64,000 bases of DNA from Flavobacterium cutihirudinis (lineage in GTDB: Bacteria > Bacteroidota > Bacteroidia > Flavobacteriales > Flavobacteriaceae). Within the stretch, counting starts at the first letter, position 1. The number at the start of each line of letters is the position of its first letter. The notes beneath the pieces are model-generated. The model had not been told where the DNA came from. It did not search any database and saw only the letters and a list, made by a program, of their open reading frames with translations. Shown here one piece after another: positions 1 through 8,485 of the stretch. Location: contig NZ_QRDQ01000007.1 of the NCBI RefSeq assembly GCF_003385895.1, positions 992,001-1,056,000 on the forward strand, given 5' to 3'. The position numbers and the translations under genes are program-made.

Positions 1-9
1 TATATGAAA

Positions 10-42
10 TAAAAAAGACCTTGGAATACCACTCCAAGGTCT
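10..42 (-). terminator. Intrinsic terminator at the end of the copper-island transcript
   Basis: A perfect 10-bp inverted repeat (AGACCTTGGA / TCCAAGGTCT, 16-25 and 33-42) with a 7-nt loop is followed, reading the minus strand, by a T6 run. It lies about 70 nt past the stop codon of the minus-strand TonB receptor gene, as expected for a Rho-independent terminator of that transcript. Confidence 0.85.
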
Positions 43-109
43 CTGAAAATATGGCAATCTTTAGGCGTAATTCCGTAGTCCGAAAAATTGACTGCCACTG
101 TATTTCGCT

Positions 110-2287
110 TTAAATTTTTATCTTTATTCCTGCATTCACAACAAATCCGTCCAGAGGAGCATAGATATCTTTGAAAACAGGATTTGAAATAGGACCTGTA
201 TATATGCTTCCAAATTTAGTTTGCCGGGTATCAGTAAAATTTTCAAAATTGGCATAAAGGGAAAAATTTTCCCAAAGCCTTTCTGCCATAAAGCCAAAAA
301 TCCAGTAAGCTGTTCCGGTCGTGCCATCACTTAATTTTTGATTGCTGTAATAGTAAGCTTCTAAACCAACTTTCCATTTATCTTCAACTTCATACATTAA
401 AACATTATTTAATCTGTGTTTTGCGGTAAGAGGATTTTCGGATTTTACTCCATTTGCATTTATAGAAGCATCAGTGAAGGTATACCCCAGAAATAATTTA
501 AAATCTTTATATCCTAATTTCACATTTGTTTCAGTTCCTTTAGTATCCAAATATCCATTAACATTTGCAAACTGATAAAGGTCATCAGGAAGAGAATTTA
601 ATATAAGAGGATTATCAACATTCGTGTAGAAAAATAACTGATTCCATGATAAGGAAAGGTCATTGGTAATTTTAGTTTTATAGTTTATATCAAAGTTAAC
701 ACCGTAGCTTTTTTCAAGTTTATTGAAATCGCTGTTAATAGGCAATACATTTCGATATTGGATGCGTTCGCTTTCTTCTGTAAAAATCGTTGGTGTTTTG
801 TAGCCTAGGCCTCCTCCAATTCTGGATGTAAGCTTAGAATTGAATTTAAATAATGCCGAAATTCTCGGAAGGAGAGAATATCCGTAATCAATTACATAAT
901 CACTTCTGAGGCCTGTTTCAATTTCCAGCCATTCTTTTGCTTTTATGGTGTTCTGAAGGAAAGCCCCATATGTTATCTGATTATAATTTCTTAACGGAAA
1001 AGCGGTTGGACTGTTTTCAGTAAAGCTGTCCGTATATAAATTTACACCAGCAGCCCATTGAGCAATTTTGCCGTTTTTAGAATAACTGATTTCAGAAAAG
1101 GTACTATTCTGCAGACCATCAAATACATAATCAGGAATGGTGATGACACGGCTGAAATTATTAAAACTGTTTTTAATTGTAACCGATTCCTGCTCATTAA
1201 ATTTATGTGTCAGGGAAAATTGCGTGCTTATTCTCTGTGTTTTATTCTTTTCGAAATAACTGTCAGGATATTTACTTTGATCTTTGATGTACTCAATATT
1301 TCCGCCTAAACGGTTTTCAAAAACGGTATTGATGCCGAAATTAAGTTTGGTATTTTCATTAAAATTGACAAAAAGTTTAGGGTTAAAATTAAAACGCTCA
1401 AATTTAGGAATAGCTGTAAGCTGTATATGAGCGGGATCATAAGGAGCGTTGCGATCGTGGGAAGCAAAGACAGTTAATCCAATTTTATCAAACTGCTGAG
1501 AATAAAATCCATTTATATCCAGTCCAAGAGCTGAAGTTCCATTAATTAAAAATCGCAGCTCCCTTTCTTCGGTCGGGGTTTTAGAAACAAGATTTACTAA
1601 ACCAGCGATTGCTCCTCCACCGTAAAGAGTAGAGGCGGAACCTTTGATTATTTCAACCTGCTTTAAATCTAATGGAGGAGTCTGCAGTAACCCAAGTCCG
1701 CTTGACGCGCCAGAGTATAAAGGAAAACCGTCTTTTAGAATCTGGGTATATCTTCCGTCTAAGCCTTGAATCCTGATGGAAGAATTTCCTGAAGTTGCAG
1801 AAGTCTGCTGGGTCTGAATTCCGGTACTTTCATTAAGCATCATACGAATGTCTCCGGGTTTCATATTGGCTTTTTCTTCCAGCTCTTCTCCGGCAATGAA
1901 TTCAACTCTGGTTGGAATATTGCTGATGGTTCTGGTACCTCTTGTTGAAGTAACAATAATTTCTTCCATTTCTTCAGCCTCTTCTTCCTCGCTCTGCAAT
2001 TTTATTTCTATAAGACTGACAGTTGAAGGTACTTTAAAAAGCGTTTTATTTGGGGCAAATCCTTCTATTGAAATGGATAATGTGTAATCTCCATCTTTTA
2101 AATTTTCAATAATGATGTTGCCATCATTACCAGATGAGATAACGGAATTGGTTTCTTCAATTTTTGCTGAAGCACCTTTTACAGCTTCATTATTATCAGC
2201 ATTCTTTATATGAAAAGTAATTTTATTCTGTGCCTGCGCAGTGCCAATAGATGTTATTGCCACAATCAGTAAAATATATTTGAGCAT
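110..2287 (-). CDS. TonB-dependent outer membrane receptor
   Basis: A 725-aa TonB-dependent receptor that would import a bound ligand across the outer membrane using TonB/ExbBD energy. The signal peptide ends at ...GTAQAQ (about residue 20). A carboxypeptidase-D-regulatory-like beta domain follows (about 22-100), then an acidic linker (EEEEAEEMEE), a TonB box-like IIVTSTRG and a plug domain with RIQGLDGRYTQILKDG and IIKGSASTLYGGGAIAGLVN. The remainder is the beta barrel, closing at the C terminus with VVNAGIKIKI. The ligand cannot be read from sequence. Because it is downstream of copper genes and a DUF6660-like gene on the same strand, a metal or metallophore ligand is plausible, but that is inference. 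It is the last gene before a clear terminator. Confidence 0.9.
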   Translation of the reverse strand: MLKYILLIVAITSIGTAQAQNKITFHIKNADNNEAVKGASAKIEETNSVISSGNDGNIIIENLKDGDYTLSISIEGFAPNKTLFKVPSTVSLIEIKLQSEEEEAEEMEEIIVTSTRGTRTISNIPTRVEFIAGEELEEKANMKPGDIRMMLNESTGIQTQQTSATSGNSSIRIQGLDGRYTQILKDGFPLYSGASSGLGLLQTPPLDLKQVEIIKGSASTLYGGGAIAGLVNLVSKTPTEERELRFLINGTSALGLDINGFYSQQFDKIGLTVFASHDRNAPYDPAHIQLTAIPKFERFNFNPKLFVNFNENTKLNFGINTVFENRLGGNIEYIKDQSKYPDSYFEKNKTQRISTQFSLTHKFNEQESVTIKNSFNNFSRVITIPDYVFDGLQNSTFSEISYSKNGKIAQWAAGVNLYTDSFTENSPTAFPLRNYNQITYGAFLQNTIKAKEWLEIETGLRSDYVIDYGYSLLPRISALFKFNSKLTSRIGGGLGYKTPTIFTEESERIQYRNVLPINSDFNKLEKSYGVNFDINYKTKITNDLSLSWNQLFFYTNVDNPLILNSLPDDLYQFANVNGYLDTKGTETNVKLGYKDFKLFLGYTFTDASINANGVKSENPLTAKHRLNNVLMYEVEDKWKVGLEAYYYSNQKLSDGTTGTAYWIFGFMAERLWENFSLYANFENFTDTRQTKFGSIYTGPISNPVFKDIYAPLDGFVVNAGIKIKI

Positions 2288-2365
2288 TTAGATTTTTCTT
2301 AATGGTTAATAGACATAATAGCCTTACATGATTAAAGAATCATGCAAAATAACACTGTTTTTAGA

Positions 2366-2689
2366 CTAAGAAATTTTGGGAGGCTGCCAGATTTTGCAGA
2401 TGAATGAAGAATCAACAAATTTATTGTAAGTTGGTGTTGGCGAAACATCGTGCAGAATAAATTCTAATTTTTCAGTAATAACTGCAGAGTTAAAATTTAT
2501 TGTAAACCCCACACAAGTCCCGCAGGAATAAAAGGGGGAGCATTTTCCATTGCAGTCATTACCGCAGTCATGTGAATCATTACCGCAGTTTTTCTCTACT
2601 GCGCATTTTGAGTGTTTCACTAATGCAGAGCATGGTACTGTTGAAAGGAACAGTACTATAAACGATATTATTGTTGCCAATGCTTTCAC
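2366..2689 (-). CDS. Small Cys-rich secreted protein (DUF6660-like)
   Basis: A 107-aa protein with an N-terminal signal segment (about residues 1-22), then a Cys/Asn/His-rich stretch with eight or more cysteines (KCAVEKNCGNDSHDCGNDC, CSPFYSCGTC) and a C-terminal tail ending IWQPPKIS. The architecture and the IWxPPKxS end match the Bacteroidota family I recall as DUF6660, often found next to TonB receptors and cation-efflux genes. Function is unknown; periplasmic metal binding is inferred from the cysteines. A paralogue with the same tail lies at 22160-22528, at the other end of the copper island. It probably shares a transcript with the TonB receptor 78 nt downstream. Confidence 0.75.
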   Translation of the reverse strand: MKALATIISFIVLFLSTVPCSALVKHSKCAVEKNCGNDSHDCGNDCNGKCSPFYSCGTCVGFTINFNSAVITEKLEFILHDVSPTPTYNKFVDSSFICKIWQPPKIS

Positions 2690-2770
2690 ACTGCGAATTT
2701 AAATATAAATTATGATTAAAAATGTATTTTTATTATAGTCATTCTCCAAGCAAATGCATTAAAAAATACT

Positions 2771-4085
2771 TTAATTTAAGTGCTTTTTTTTAAGTGTCTT
2801 TAAATTTAGGGCATTAAAATTATACGAGACCATAAGATAGCTCCAAAGAGCCAGCTTATTTTCATCTTGTATTTTTGGCAGGTACTGCATAGCCCCTGAT
2901 GACTTATAAAATGAAAAGGCATAATTTATTTCTATTTCTCTGACAGGCATGTATTTTATTGAAAAATCATTTTCAAACCCAAGAAACTTTGACATTTCCT
3001 GACCTGAATTATTTAAAAGGGGATATTGGGTGTAAAATAAGTGAAAATCGGAGCGAAGTGTTAATTTATTGTTTAGCGGAATTGTTGTAAACAAATAAGG
3101 ATTTACCAACCCTTTTCCATTAACATCATTTGGAAAACGTGTAAATACATTCATGTTTCCATTGAATTTCCATGTAACCCCATACAATACATCAAAATCC
3201 CCAGACCTGCTGCTAGACAATTTAGATTTGCTTCCGCTAATTATTTCAGCACCTAAACGCCAGGTAGATTTTAACAGCGACAATTTAATCTCAGGCTGAA
3301 AATAGTACGCCAATAATTTTTGACCTTTAACATTACGGCCAAACTGCAGATAGGAATTTAGGGTATAATACCATTGCTTATTTCTAAAATCTATCCGGCC
3401 ACCCATCGTTGCACGAGTATATAGTTGCTGCGAATTTGCGTTCTCTAAAAAATCAACTGCATTTAATGAGTTAAATGAAAATCCTTTACTAGTATTGTAA
3501 ATAAGGCTATTTGCCAGCAGATATTTATATTTATTGGAAGCTACAGGTGAATAGGCCGGCTCAAATCCAGTATTGTAATCTCTGGTAAATAAAAAGAAAA
3601 AGTCATTAGAGAGATGTTTTGAATATTTCATTATTCGGATTCCTTCATGAGCTCTTCCTTGCTGTGCCCAGGGCGCATCAGAGAACAGTCTGCCATTATC
3701 TAATAAAATGCTTTGCCTTCCTAATCGTACATTTAACGATTTAAATTTAGTTTCAAAATACAACTGAGAAAAATTGATGCTTTCTACTTTGGAGGCCCTG
3801 TTGTTTTGGTCCCAAAGATGAATTTCCTGCAAATCAGATTTTATTAGCCATTTTTCTCTTGCATACTGCATAGAAAACCTATTTCTCTGCGTGATGTAAA
3901 AATAAGGATCGGCAGAGTCGTTTGGAGGCAGTACATAATTTGAAGTGTACTCGGCTCGTGGCCTTATTTCTATGTTCATTAAAAACTGCTGAGATATGGT
4001 GTCTTTTTCCTGAGCACTTAATTGAATGATAAATAAAAAGAGAAAAAACAGTAGGTGTTTTTTTTGCTGCCGTTTTAATTATCAT
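2771..4085 (-). CDS. Outer membrane barrel (alginate-export-like), frame broken in a homopolymer
   Basis: The long open frame (2771-3979, 402 aa) is a beta-barrel protein resembling the alginate-export family, with a YxxTxRNRFSMQY strand, LxVRLGRQSI and many aromatic-ended strands. It has no signal peptide of its own from its first ATG. Reading further upstream in the same frame gives a hydrophobic signal core (LLFFLFLFIIQLSAQ, cleavage after SAQ) but no start codon. The nearest ATG, at 4083-4085, is in another frame and is separated from the signal core only by a T8 run on the plus strand (A8 in the mRNA, 4058-4065). With A7 the protein would read MIIKTAAKKHLLFFLFLF..., a textbook signal peptide. 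So the gene is about 437 codons long and one base out of frame here: a slipped tract, a recent mutation or a sequencing error. The substrate is unknown. Confidence 0.7.
4058..4065. repeat. T8/A8 homopolymer that breaks the signal peptide frame
   Basis: Eight T residues on the plus strand lie between the only plausible ATG (4085) of the outer membrane barrel gene and its hydrophobic signal core. Removing one base joins start, signal peptide and barrel in a single frame. Confidence 0.75.
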
Positions 4086-4296
4086 ACTTCTTATATCCTA
4101 TAGAATTAGTATGTAAAAGTAATAATTGTAATTTTATTTCCAATATTCTTTCTCAATGTCTTATTGTTAATTTACTAAGTATTTTGTTAAAATAATTTTT
4201 AAAGATTGTTTTAATTCTTGAAGCGGCATATTTAAAGCATACTATCACAAATCCTCATCTTACTATAAAAAGAAGGATCTGTTTTATAGTCTAATA

Positions 4297-4334
4297 AAAG
4301 AATGCCAATCTTTAATTTAAGATTGGCATTCTTT
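4297..4334. terminator. Strong stem-loop terminator below the multicopper oxidase gene
   Basis: A perfect 16-bp inverted repeat (AAAGAATGCCAATCTT, 4297-4312, and its complement, 4319-4334) with a 6-nt loop. It is about 100 nt downstream of the oxidase stop on the minus strand. The A/T-rich arm ends give a U-rich tail in either direction. It separates the main copper operon from the three-gene group below. The rest of the 4086-4433 gap shows no gene. Confidence 0.8.
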
Positions 4335-4433
4335 AATTGATAAATAAAGTTGTGATATCAGCGGCACCTTCTAATGATCGAGTGTCGGTTTAATCCATTG
4401 TAATGTATATTTTTATATTCTAATCAGACAACA

Positions 4434-6956
4434 TTAATAATTTAAAATAAAACCGGCGCCAAAGCCCATATCGCTGTCATAGTGGGAAGAAAGAGAACCC
4501 CATCTGGTGATTATATACCGTAGTCCTGCCATATATTCCTTGTCGGTGTTCCACATCAAATTCATTCTTAGCCTTTTGGAAACTGGAATGTCCTTACGTT
4601 CAAACTGTAATCTGACTTTACCGTCCGTAAAAACTTCAGCCTGTGCAACTATTAGCATGGGAAGGGTGTAATTGACCCCTAAACTTGCTACGGCACGTTT
4701 ATCTTTAGTATTGTTTTGTCCAAAAAGGTTTCTTTCTTGTACATCTTCTCCCATTTTTCGATATCTCCAGTCAAATCCGACAAATGGCATTAACCATTGC
4801 ATTTTTCCAATATATCGTCCAATATGCGTCTCGGTTTCATAACCATGCATCTCATTATATCCTAATCTCCATTCGGTTCCAATACTCCAGCGCGTACTTT
4901 GATACATTGCTTCACCATCATTTCCATTGGTTGCAAAGTCGTTCTCTGCCATAAAATGGAATTTTCTGTCATCGGCAAATAATTTTCGTTGTGCTAATTT
5001 AGGATCTGGTATTTCAGGATTGGCAGGTTGATTTTCATAGGTAAAAACCCTTCCCATTCCGCTCATCATATGGTACAAAATATGACAGTGAAAAAACCAG
5101 TCTCCCTCTACATTGGCATTAAACTCCAAAGTATCGGTTTCCATCGGCATTATATCAATCACATTTTTTAATGGTGCATATTCTCCCTGTCCGTTAAGGA
5201 CCCTGAAATCATGCCCATGCAGGTGCATTGGATGGCGCATCATAGAATTATTATGCAAAATGATTCGTACATTTTCACCTTTTTTGATTAATATTTTATC
5301 TGATTCAGAAACTACTTTATTGTCCAGACTCCATACATATCGATTCATATTACCGGTCAGCTCAAATTTTAATTCTTTTACCGGGGCATTTTCAGGAAGT
5401 GTTGTTTTGGTTGGGGATTTTAGCATTGCATAGTTCAGGGTGGTAATATCTGAAAGCGCATTGGCGTCGTATTGTTCGGCACCCATTTTCATACCGTCCA
5501 TCTCCATATTTTTTTTTGGTTTTAGCGCACCAGTAATTTCAGGATACATTACTACATTCATATCCATTTTATTGAGGCTCATGCTCATTCCCATATCATC
5601 CAGATCACCATTCATTTTCATCATGCCATTCATCATTTTCATTCCTTCAAAGTATTTGAGTTTAGGCAGTGGTGCTGCGAGTTGTTTAATTCCGCCGCCA
5701 ATGTACAGGGAGGTAGATTTTGTTCGGTCCTCTGATGTTGCCAAAAATTCATAAGCGGTTTTATCTGCAGGTATGGTTACAATTATATCATAGGTTTCAG
5801 AAACTGCAATAATTAAACGATCTACATCAACCGGCTCTACGTCATTGCCGTCATTGGCAACAACTGTAATTTTTCCACCAGCGTAGGTCAGCCAGAAATA
5901 GGTTGATGCACCGCCATTGGCAACTCGCAGCCGGACTTTATCACCTGCTTTAAATTGGGAAAGCTGACTTTCACTTTTTCCATTAATCAAAAATTTGTCG
6001 TAATATACATCACTGACATCCATGGCATTCATACGTTTCCATTCATTTTTAATTTTGTCCTTAAAATATCCTTGTCTTACCGCTTCTGCATAGCTTTGCG
6101 TTGTTCCTTTCTTAATAGCAAACCAGTCTGATGCATTATGCAGCAGACGGTGTACATTTTCAGGTTTCATATCTGTCCATTCGCTCAGTACTATCGGAAC
6201 AGTCGGCAGATCATCTATTCCTTTTCGGAAAGTTGGAGCATCGGTTTTTTTATTCATAATAAAAGAACCGTACATGCCAATTTGTTCTTGAAGTTCAGTG
6301 TGGCTGTGGTACCAGTGTGTGCCATGCTGAATAATAGGAAAAGTATACAGATGTGTCGTGTGCGGCTTAATTGGCATTTGTGTCAAGTTTGGCACACCAT
6401 CATACTTATTGGGTAAGAATAAACCGTGCCAGTGCAGAGAAGTGTCTTCATTGAGTTCATTATGGACATAGATTTCAGCAATATCCCCTTCTGTGAAGGT
6501 CAGGGTAGGCATGGGTATTTGCCCATTAACAGCTATAGCTCTTTTGGGTTTTCCTGTAAAATTTACAATGGTATCTCTTACATAAAGATCATACCGGACT
6601 ACACGAGGCTGTGGGTTATTTTCTCCAGCTGCTTTTTGAGTGTTTATATCATTGCTGCTGCCCTTTACTGGCGCTTCCTGTTGGCTGGCTTGCTTTTTGG
6701 AAACCTGTTTTTCATTGTCCTTATGGGATGATGCTTCTTTTTGTTTTTTTGTTTTTTCCGGTACTAGTTTCATGCCGCATTTTGGACAGTTTCCCGGTTT
6801 GGATTCGTGAATTTCAGGATGCATGGGACAGGTGTAAGTAGAAGACTTTGACTCTTCTGTGGGCTGTTTTTTATCCATCTCCATTCCTTTCATATCCTGG
6901 GCTTGGATTATGGCAGGGAAAATTATAACGATGAGCATTGTCAGTATATTTTTCAT
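4434..6956 (-). CDS. copA: Multicopper oxidase with N-terminal metal-binding domain and C-terminal CopB-like barrel
   Basis: A periplasmic Cu(I) oxidase of the CopA/PcoA type. I start it at 6956 because this gives a clean signal peptide (MKNILTMLIVIIFPAIIQAQ, 20 aa); an upstream in-frame ATG at 7004 overlaps the previous gene. Order of parts: heavy-metal-binding domain with CPMHP and CPKCGM (about residues 40-70), Lys/Gln-rich linker, then three cupredoxin domains carrying all copper motifs (HWHG, HWYHSH, HPMHLHGHDF, HCHILYHM). A Met-rich loop near the middle (MNGMMKMNGDLDDMGMSMS) is typical of Cu(I)-handling oxidases. The last 180 residues or so, after HILYHMMSGMGRVFTYEN, are not oxidase: they look like a CopB outer membrane/copper-binding domain (WRLGYNEMHGYETETHIGRY, repeated beta strands ending FGAGFILNY). 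So CopA and CopB functions appear fused. It is the last gene of the main copper operon. Confidence 0.9.
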   Translation of the reverse strand: MKNILTMLIVIIFPAIIQAQDMKGMEMDKKQPTEESKSSTYTCPMHPEIHESKPGNCPKCGMKLVPEKTKKQKEASSHKDNEKQVSKKQASQQEAPVKGSSNDINTQKAAGENNPQPRVVRYDLYVRDTIVNFTGKPKRAIAVNGQIPMPTLTFTEGDIAEIYVHNELNEDTSLHWHGLFLPNKYDGVPNLTQMPIKPHTTHLYTFPIIQHGTHWYHSHTELQEQIGMYGSFIMNKKTDAPTFRKGIDDLPTVPIVLSEWTDMKPENVHRLLHNASDWFAIKKGTTQSYAEAVRQGYFKDKIKNEWKRMNAMDVSDVYYDKFLINGKSESQLSQFKAGDKVRLRVANGGASTYFWLTYAGGKITVVANDGNDVEPVDVDRLIIAVSETYDIIVTIPADKTAYEFLATSEDRTKSTSLYIGGGIKQLAAPLPKLKYFEGMKMMNGMMKMNGDLDDMGMSMSLNKMDMNVVMYPEITGALKPKKNMEMDGMKMGAEQYDANALSDITTLNYAMLKSPTKTTLPENAPVKELKFELTGNMNRYVWSLDNKVVSESDKILIKKGENVRIILHNNSMMRHPMHLHGHDFRVLNGQGEYAPLKNVIDIMPMETDTLEFNANVEGDWFFHCHILYHMMSGMGRVFTYENQPANPEIPDPKLAQRKLFADDRKFHFMAENDFATNGNDGEAMYQSTRWSIGTEWRLGYNEMHGYETETHIGRYIGKMQWLMPFVGFDWRYRKMGEDVQERNLFGQNNTKDKRAVASLGVNYTLPMLIVAQAEVFTDGKVRLQFERKDIPVSKRLRMNLMWNTDKEYMAGLRYIITRWGSLSSHYDSDMGFGAGFILNY

Positions 6957-6984
6957 CTTTCTTTTTTTACAGATTGTCATTCTA

Positions 6985-7476
6985 TTATTTTTTTTCCATT
7001 TCATTCAATTTGGCTTTCATTTGTGCAATTTCTGCTTGTTGCGCTTTTATAATGTTTTTTGCCAGCTGGCTTGTTTCCGGATCCTGAAGAACAGTTTTTT
7101 GGGCCATCAGTATTGCCGCTGCATGGTGTGGTATCATTGATTTTAAGAATTGTTTGTCATCAACTGCTGCTTGCTGTCTGATGCAGGAAAAAAAAATTAC
7201 TAGAGCAAGACTCCCAGCGGCAAGTATTACTTTGTTCCACATTTTATTCATATACATAGTGCGCATTACTATAATCTCTATAATGAGCATTGGCATAGTC
7301 ATAAGTGCTGCCATGTAAAACTGATTTAGATTGGGAATTGCATTAGCAAATACATCAACCATCGAATACATCAGCACATACATGGAAATAAATGATAGTA
7401 CTGCCATAAGGGCTAATTTTTTGTACATTTCTAAGTTTAACTCTTCTGAATGCTTAGTTGTGTGTTCGGTTTTCAT
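6985..7476 (-). CDS. DUF305 membrane protein of the copper operon
   Basis: A 163-aa protein with three hydrophobic segments (about residues 20-43, 54-72 and 80-98) and a C-terminal DUF305 segment containing FLKSMIPHHAAAILMA and an Ala/Gln-rich helix with regularly spaced residues. DUF305 proteins are four-helix bundles often found beside copper oxidases and are thought to bind metal through His and Met residues; here the HH pair (PHHAA) and MIPHH are visible. The coding strand contains an unbroken T9 run (7188-7196 on the plus strand). It ends 28 nt before the oxidase start, so the two are probably co-transcribed. Confidence 0.8.
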   Translation of the reverse strand: MKTEHTTKHSEELNLEMYKKLALMAVLSFISMYVLMYSMVDVFANAIPNLNQFYMAALMTMPMLIIEIIVMRTMYMNKMWNKVILAAGSLALVIFFSCIRQQAAVDDKQFLKSMIPHHAAAILMAQKTVLQDPETSQLAKNIIKAQQAEIAQMKAKLNEMEKK

Positions 7477-7599
7477 GATTTTTTATTTAAAGGTTATTTA
7501 AATTCATCGATTTACCCTGAACAAAGAAAGCTTAGAGATAGTAGCTTAAGAAGGTACAGGGGACATTATTTATGCTCTTAATATATCAATAAGGCTTAC

Positions 7600-8472
7600 T
7601 TAATTATTTTTAGCTAACAACTCCAATTCTGCGACCTGGTTTTTCAATTTCTCCACACTTTTCATTTTTTTCTGTTCTGCAATAGCTAATGCTTTCTTGG
7701 CAGCTTCTACGGCACCAGAATAGTCTTTTAGTTCTACAGATAGTTTTTGCCTTAAAGTTGGATAATAAAAATTCTCAGGATCAAGTTTTTCTGCCTCCAT
7801 CAGCCAGGATATTGCCTGGGTATTGGCTCTCCCGGTTATGGAATAATAATTTGCTGCCTGAAACAGCAAAGCGGCATTTTGACTTTTCTCCCTAACGAGA
7901 TGTTTATCTATCAAGGCTAGTATTTCTTGGTCAGCTTTGCTTTTGATTGGAATTTTAACCAGGGTATTTTCCCATGCTATCTTCAGGGAACCTTCGCCTT
8001 TGCTGTTAATGTCATTTAATTCTATAGTAAATGTCTCATAGAAGTTATCCGTTTTTTCTGCTGGAACTACAAAACGCATGATGTCCTTTTTTTCATCATA
8101 GCCTGTATCCCCGTGCAAGGCAGTATCAGTATTTATAATGATGGTCCACTGATTTTCTGATGGAATTGAGAATATAGAATAGGTGCCTGCTTTTAAAATA
8201 GTATCTCCAAAAGTGATATCTTCATTGGTGCTTATTGTTGTACAATCGCTGGCACCTGTGCGCCAGAGTTTGCCAAAGGGCACCAGTTCACCAAATATTT
8301 TCCGCCCTCTGACTAAAGGCCTGCTGTAAGCCATTTTGATTGTTGAACTTCCGATCTCTTGTTGAAAAGAGGCTGACGGACTTGCGGGAGGGAGTTTAAT
8401 TTGAACTTTTTCCTGTGCAGAAAGAGATAATGATTGCAGGAGAATAAAGCTTATTAGAATTATTTTTTTCAT
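7600..8472 (-). CDS. DUF2911 secreted protein
   Basis: A 290-aa exported protein. It has a signal peptide (about residues 1-19, ending SLSA), then a DUF2911 domain with the family-like stretches STIKMAYSRPLVRGRKIFG, LVPFGKLWRTGASDCTTI and LKAGTYSIFSIP. The C-terminal 110 residues are helical with TPR-like spacing (AISWLMEAEKLDPENFYYPTL). DUF2911 proteins are common in Bacteroidota and have no established biochemical role. It sits between the DUF305 gene and a nuclease-like gene, 13 nt below the latter, so it probably shares their transcript. A link to copper resistance is only positional. Confidence 0.8.
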   Translation of the reverse strand: MKKIILISFILLQSLSLSAQEKVQIKLPPASPSASFQQEIGSSTIKMAYSRPLVRGRKIFGELVPFGKLWRTGASDCTTISTNEDITFGDTILKAGTYSIFSIPSENQWTIIINTDTALHGDTGYDEKKDIMRFVVPAEKTDNFYETFTIELNDINSKGEGSLKIAWENTLVKIPIKSKADQEILALIDKHLVREKSQNAALLFQAANYYSITGRANTQAISWLMEAEKLDPENFYYPTLRQKLSVELKDYSGAVEAAKKALAIAEQKKMKSVEKLKNQVAELELLAKNN

Positions 8473-8485
8473 AGAATTTTTAATT

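Noticed and set aside
7188..7196. A9/T9 run inside the DUF305 gene as a possible frameshift site
   Set aside because: The frame is intact across it, so there is no sign of slippage. It shows that runs of this length are not by themselves evidence of phase variation.
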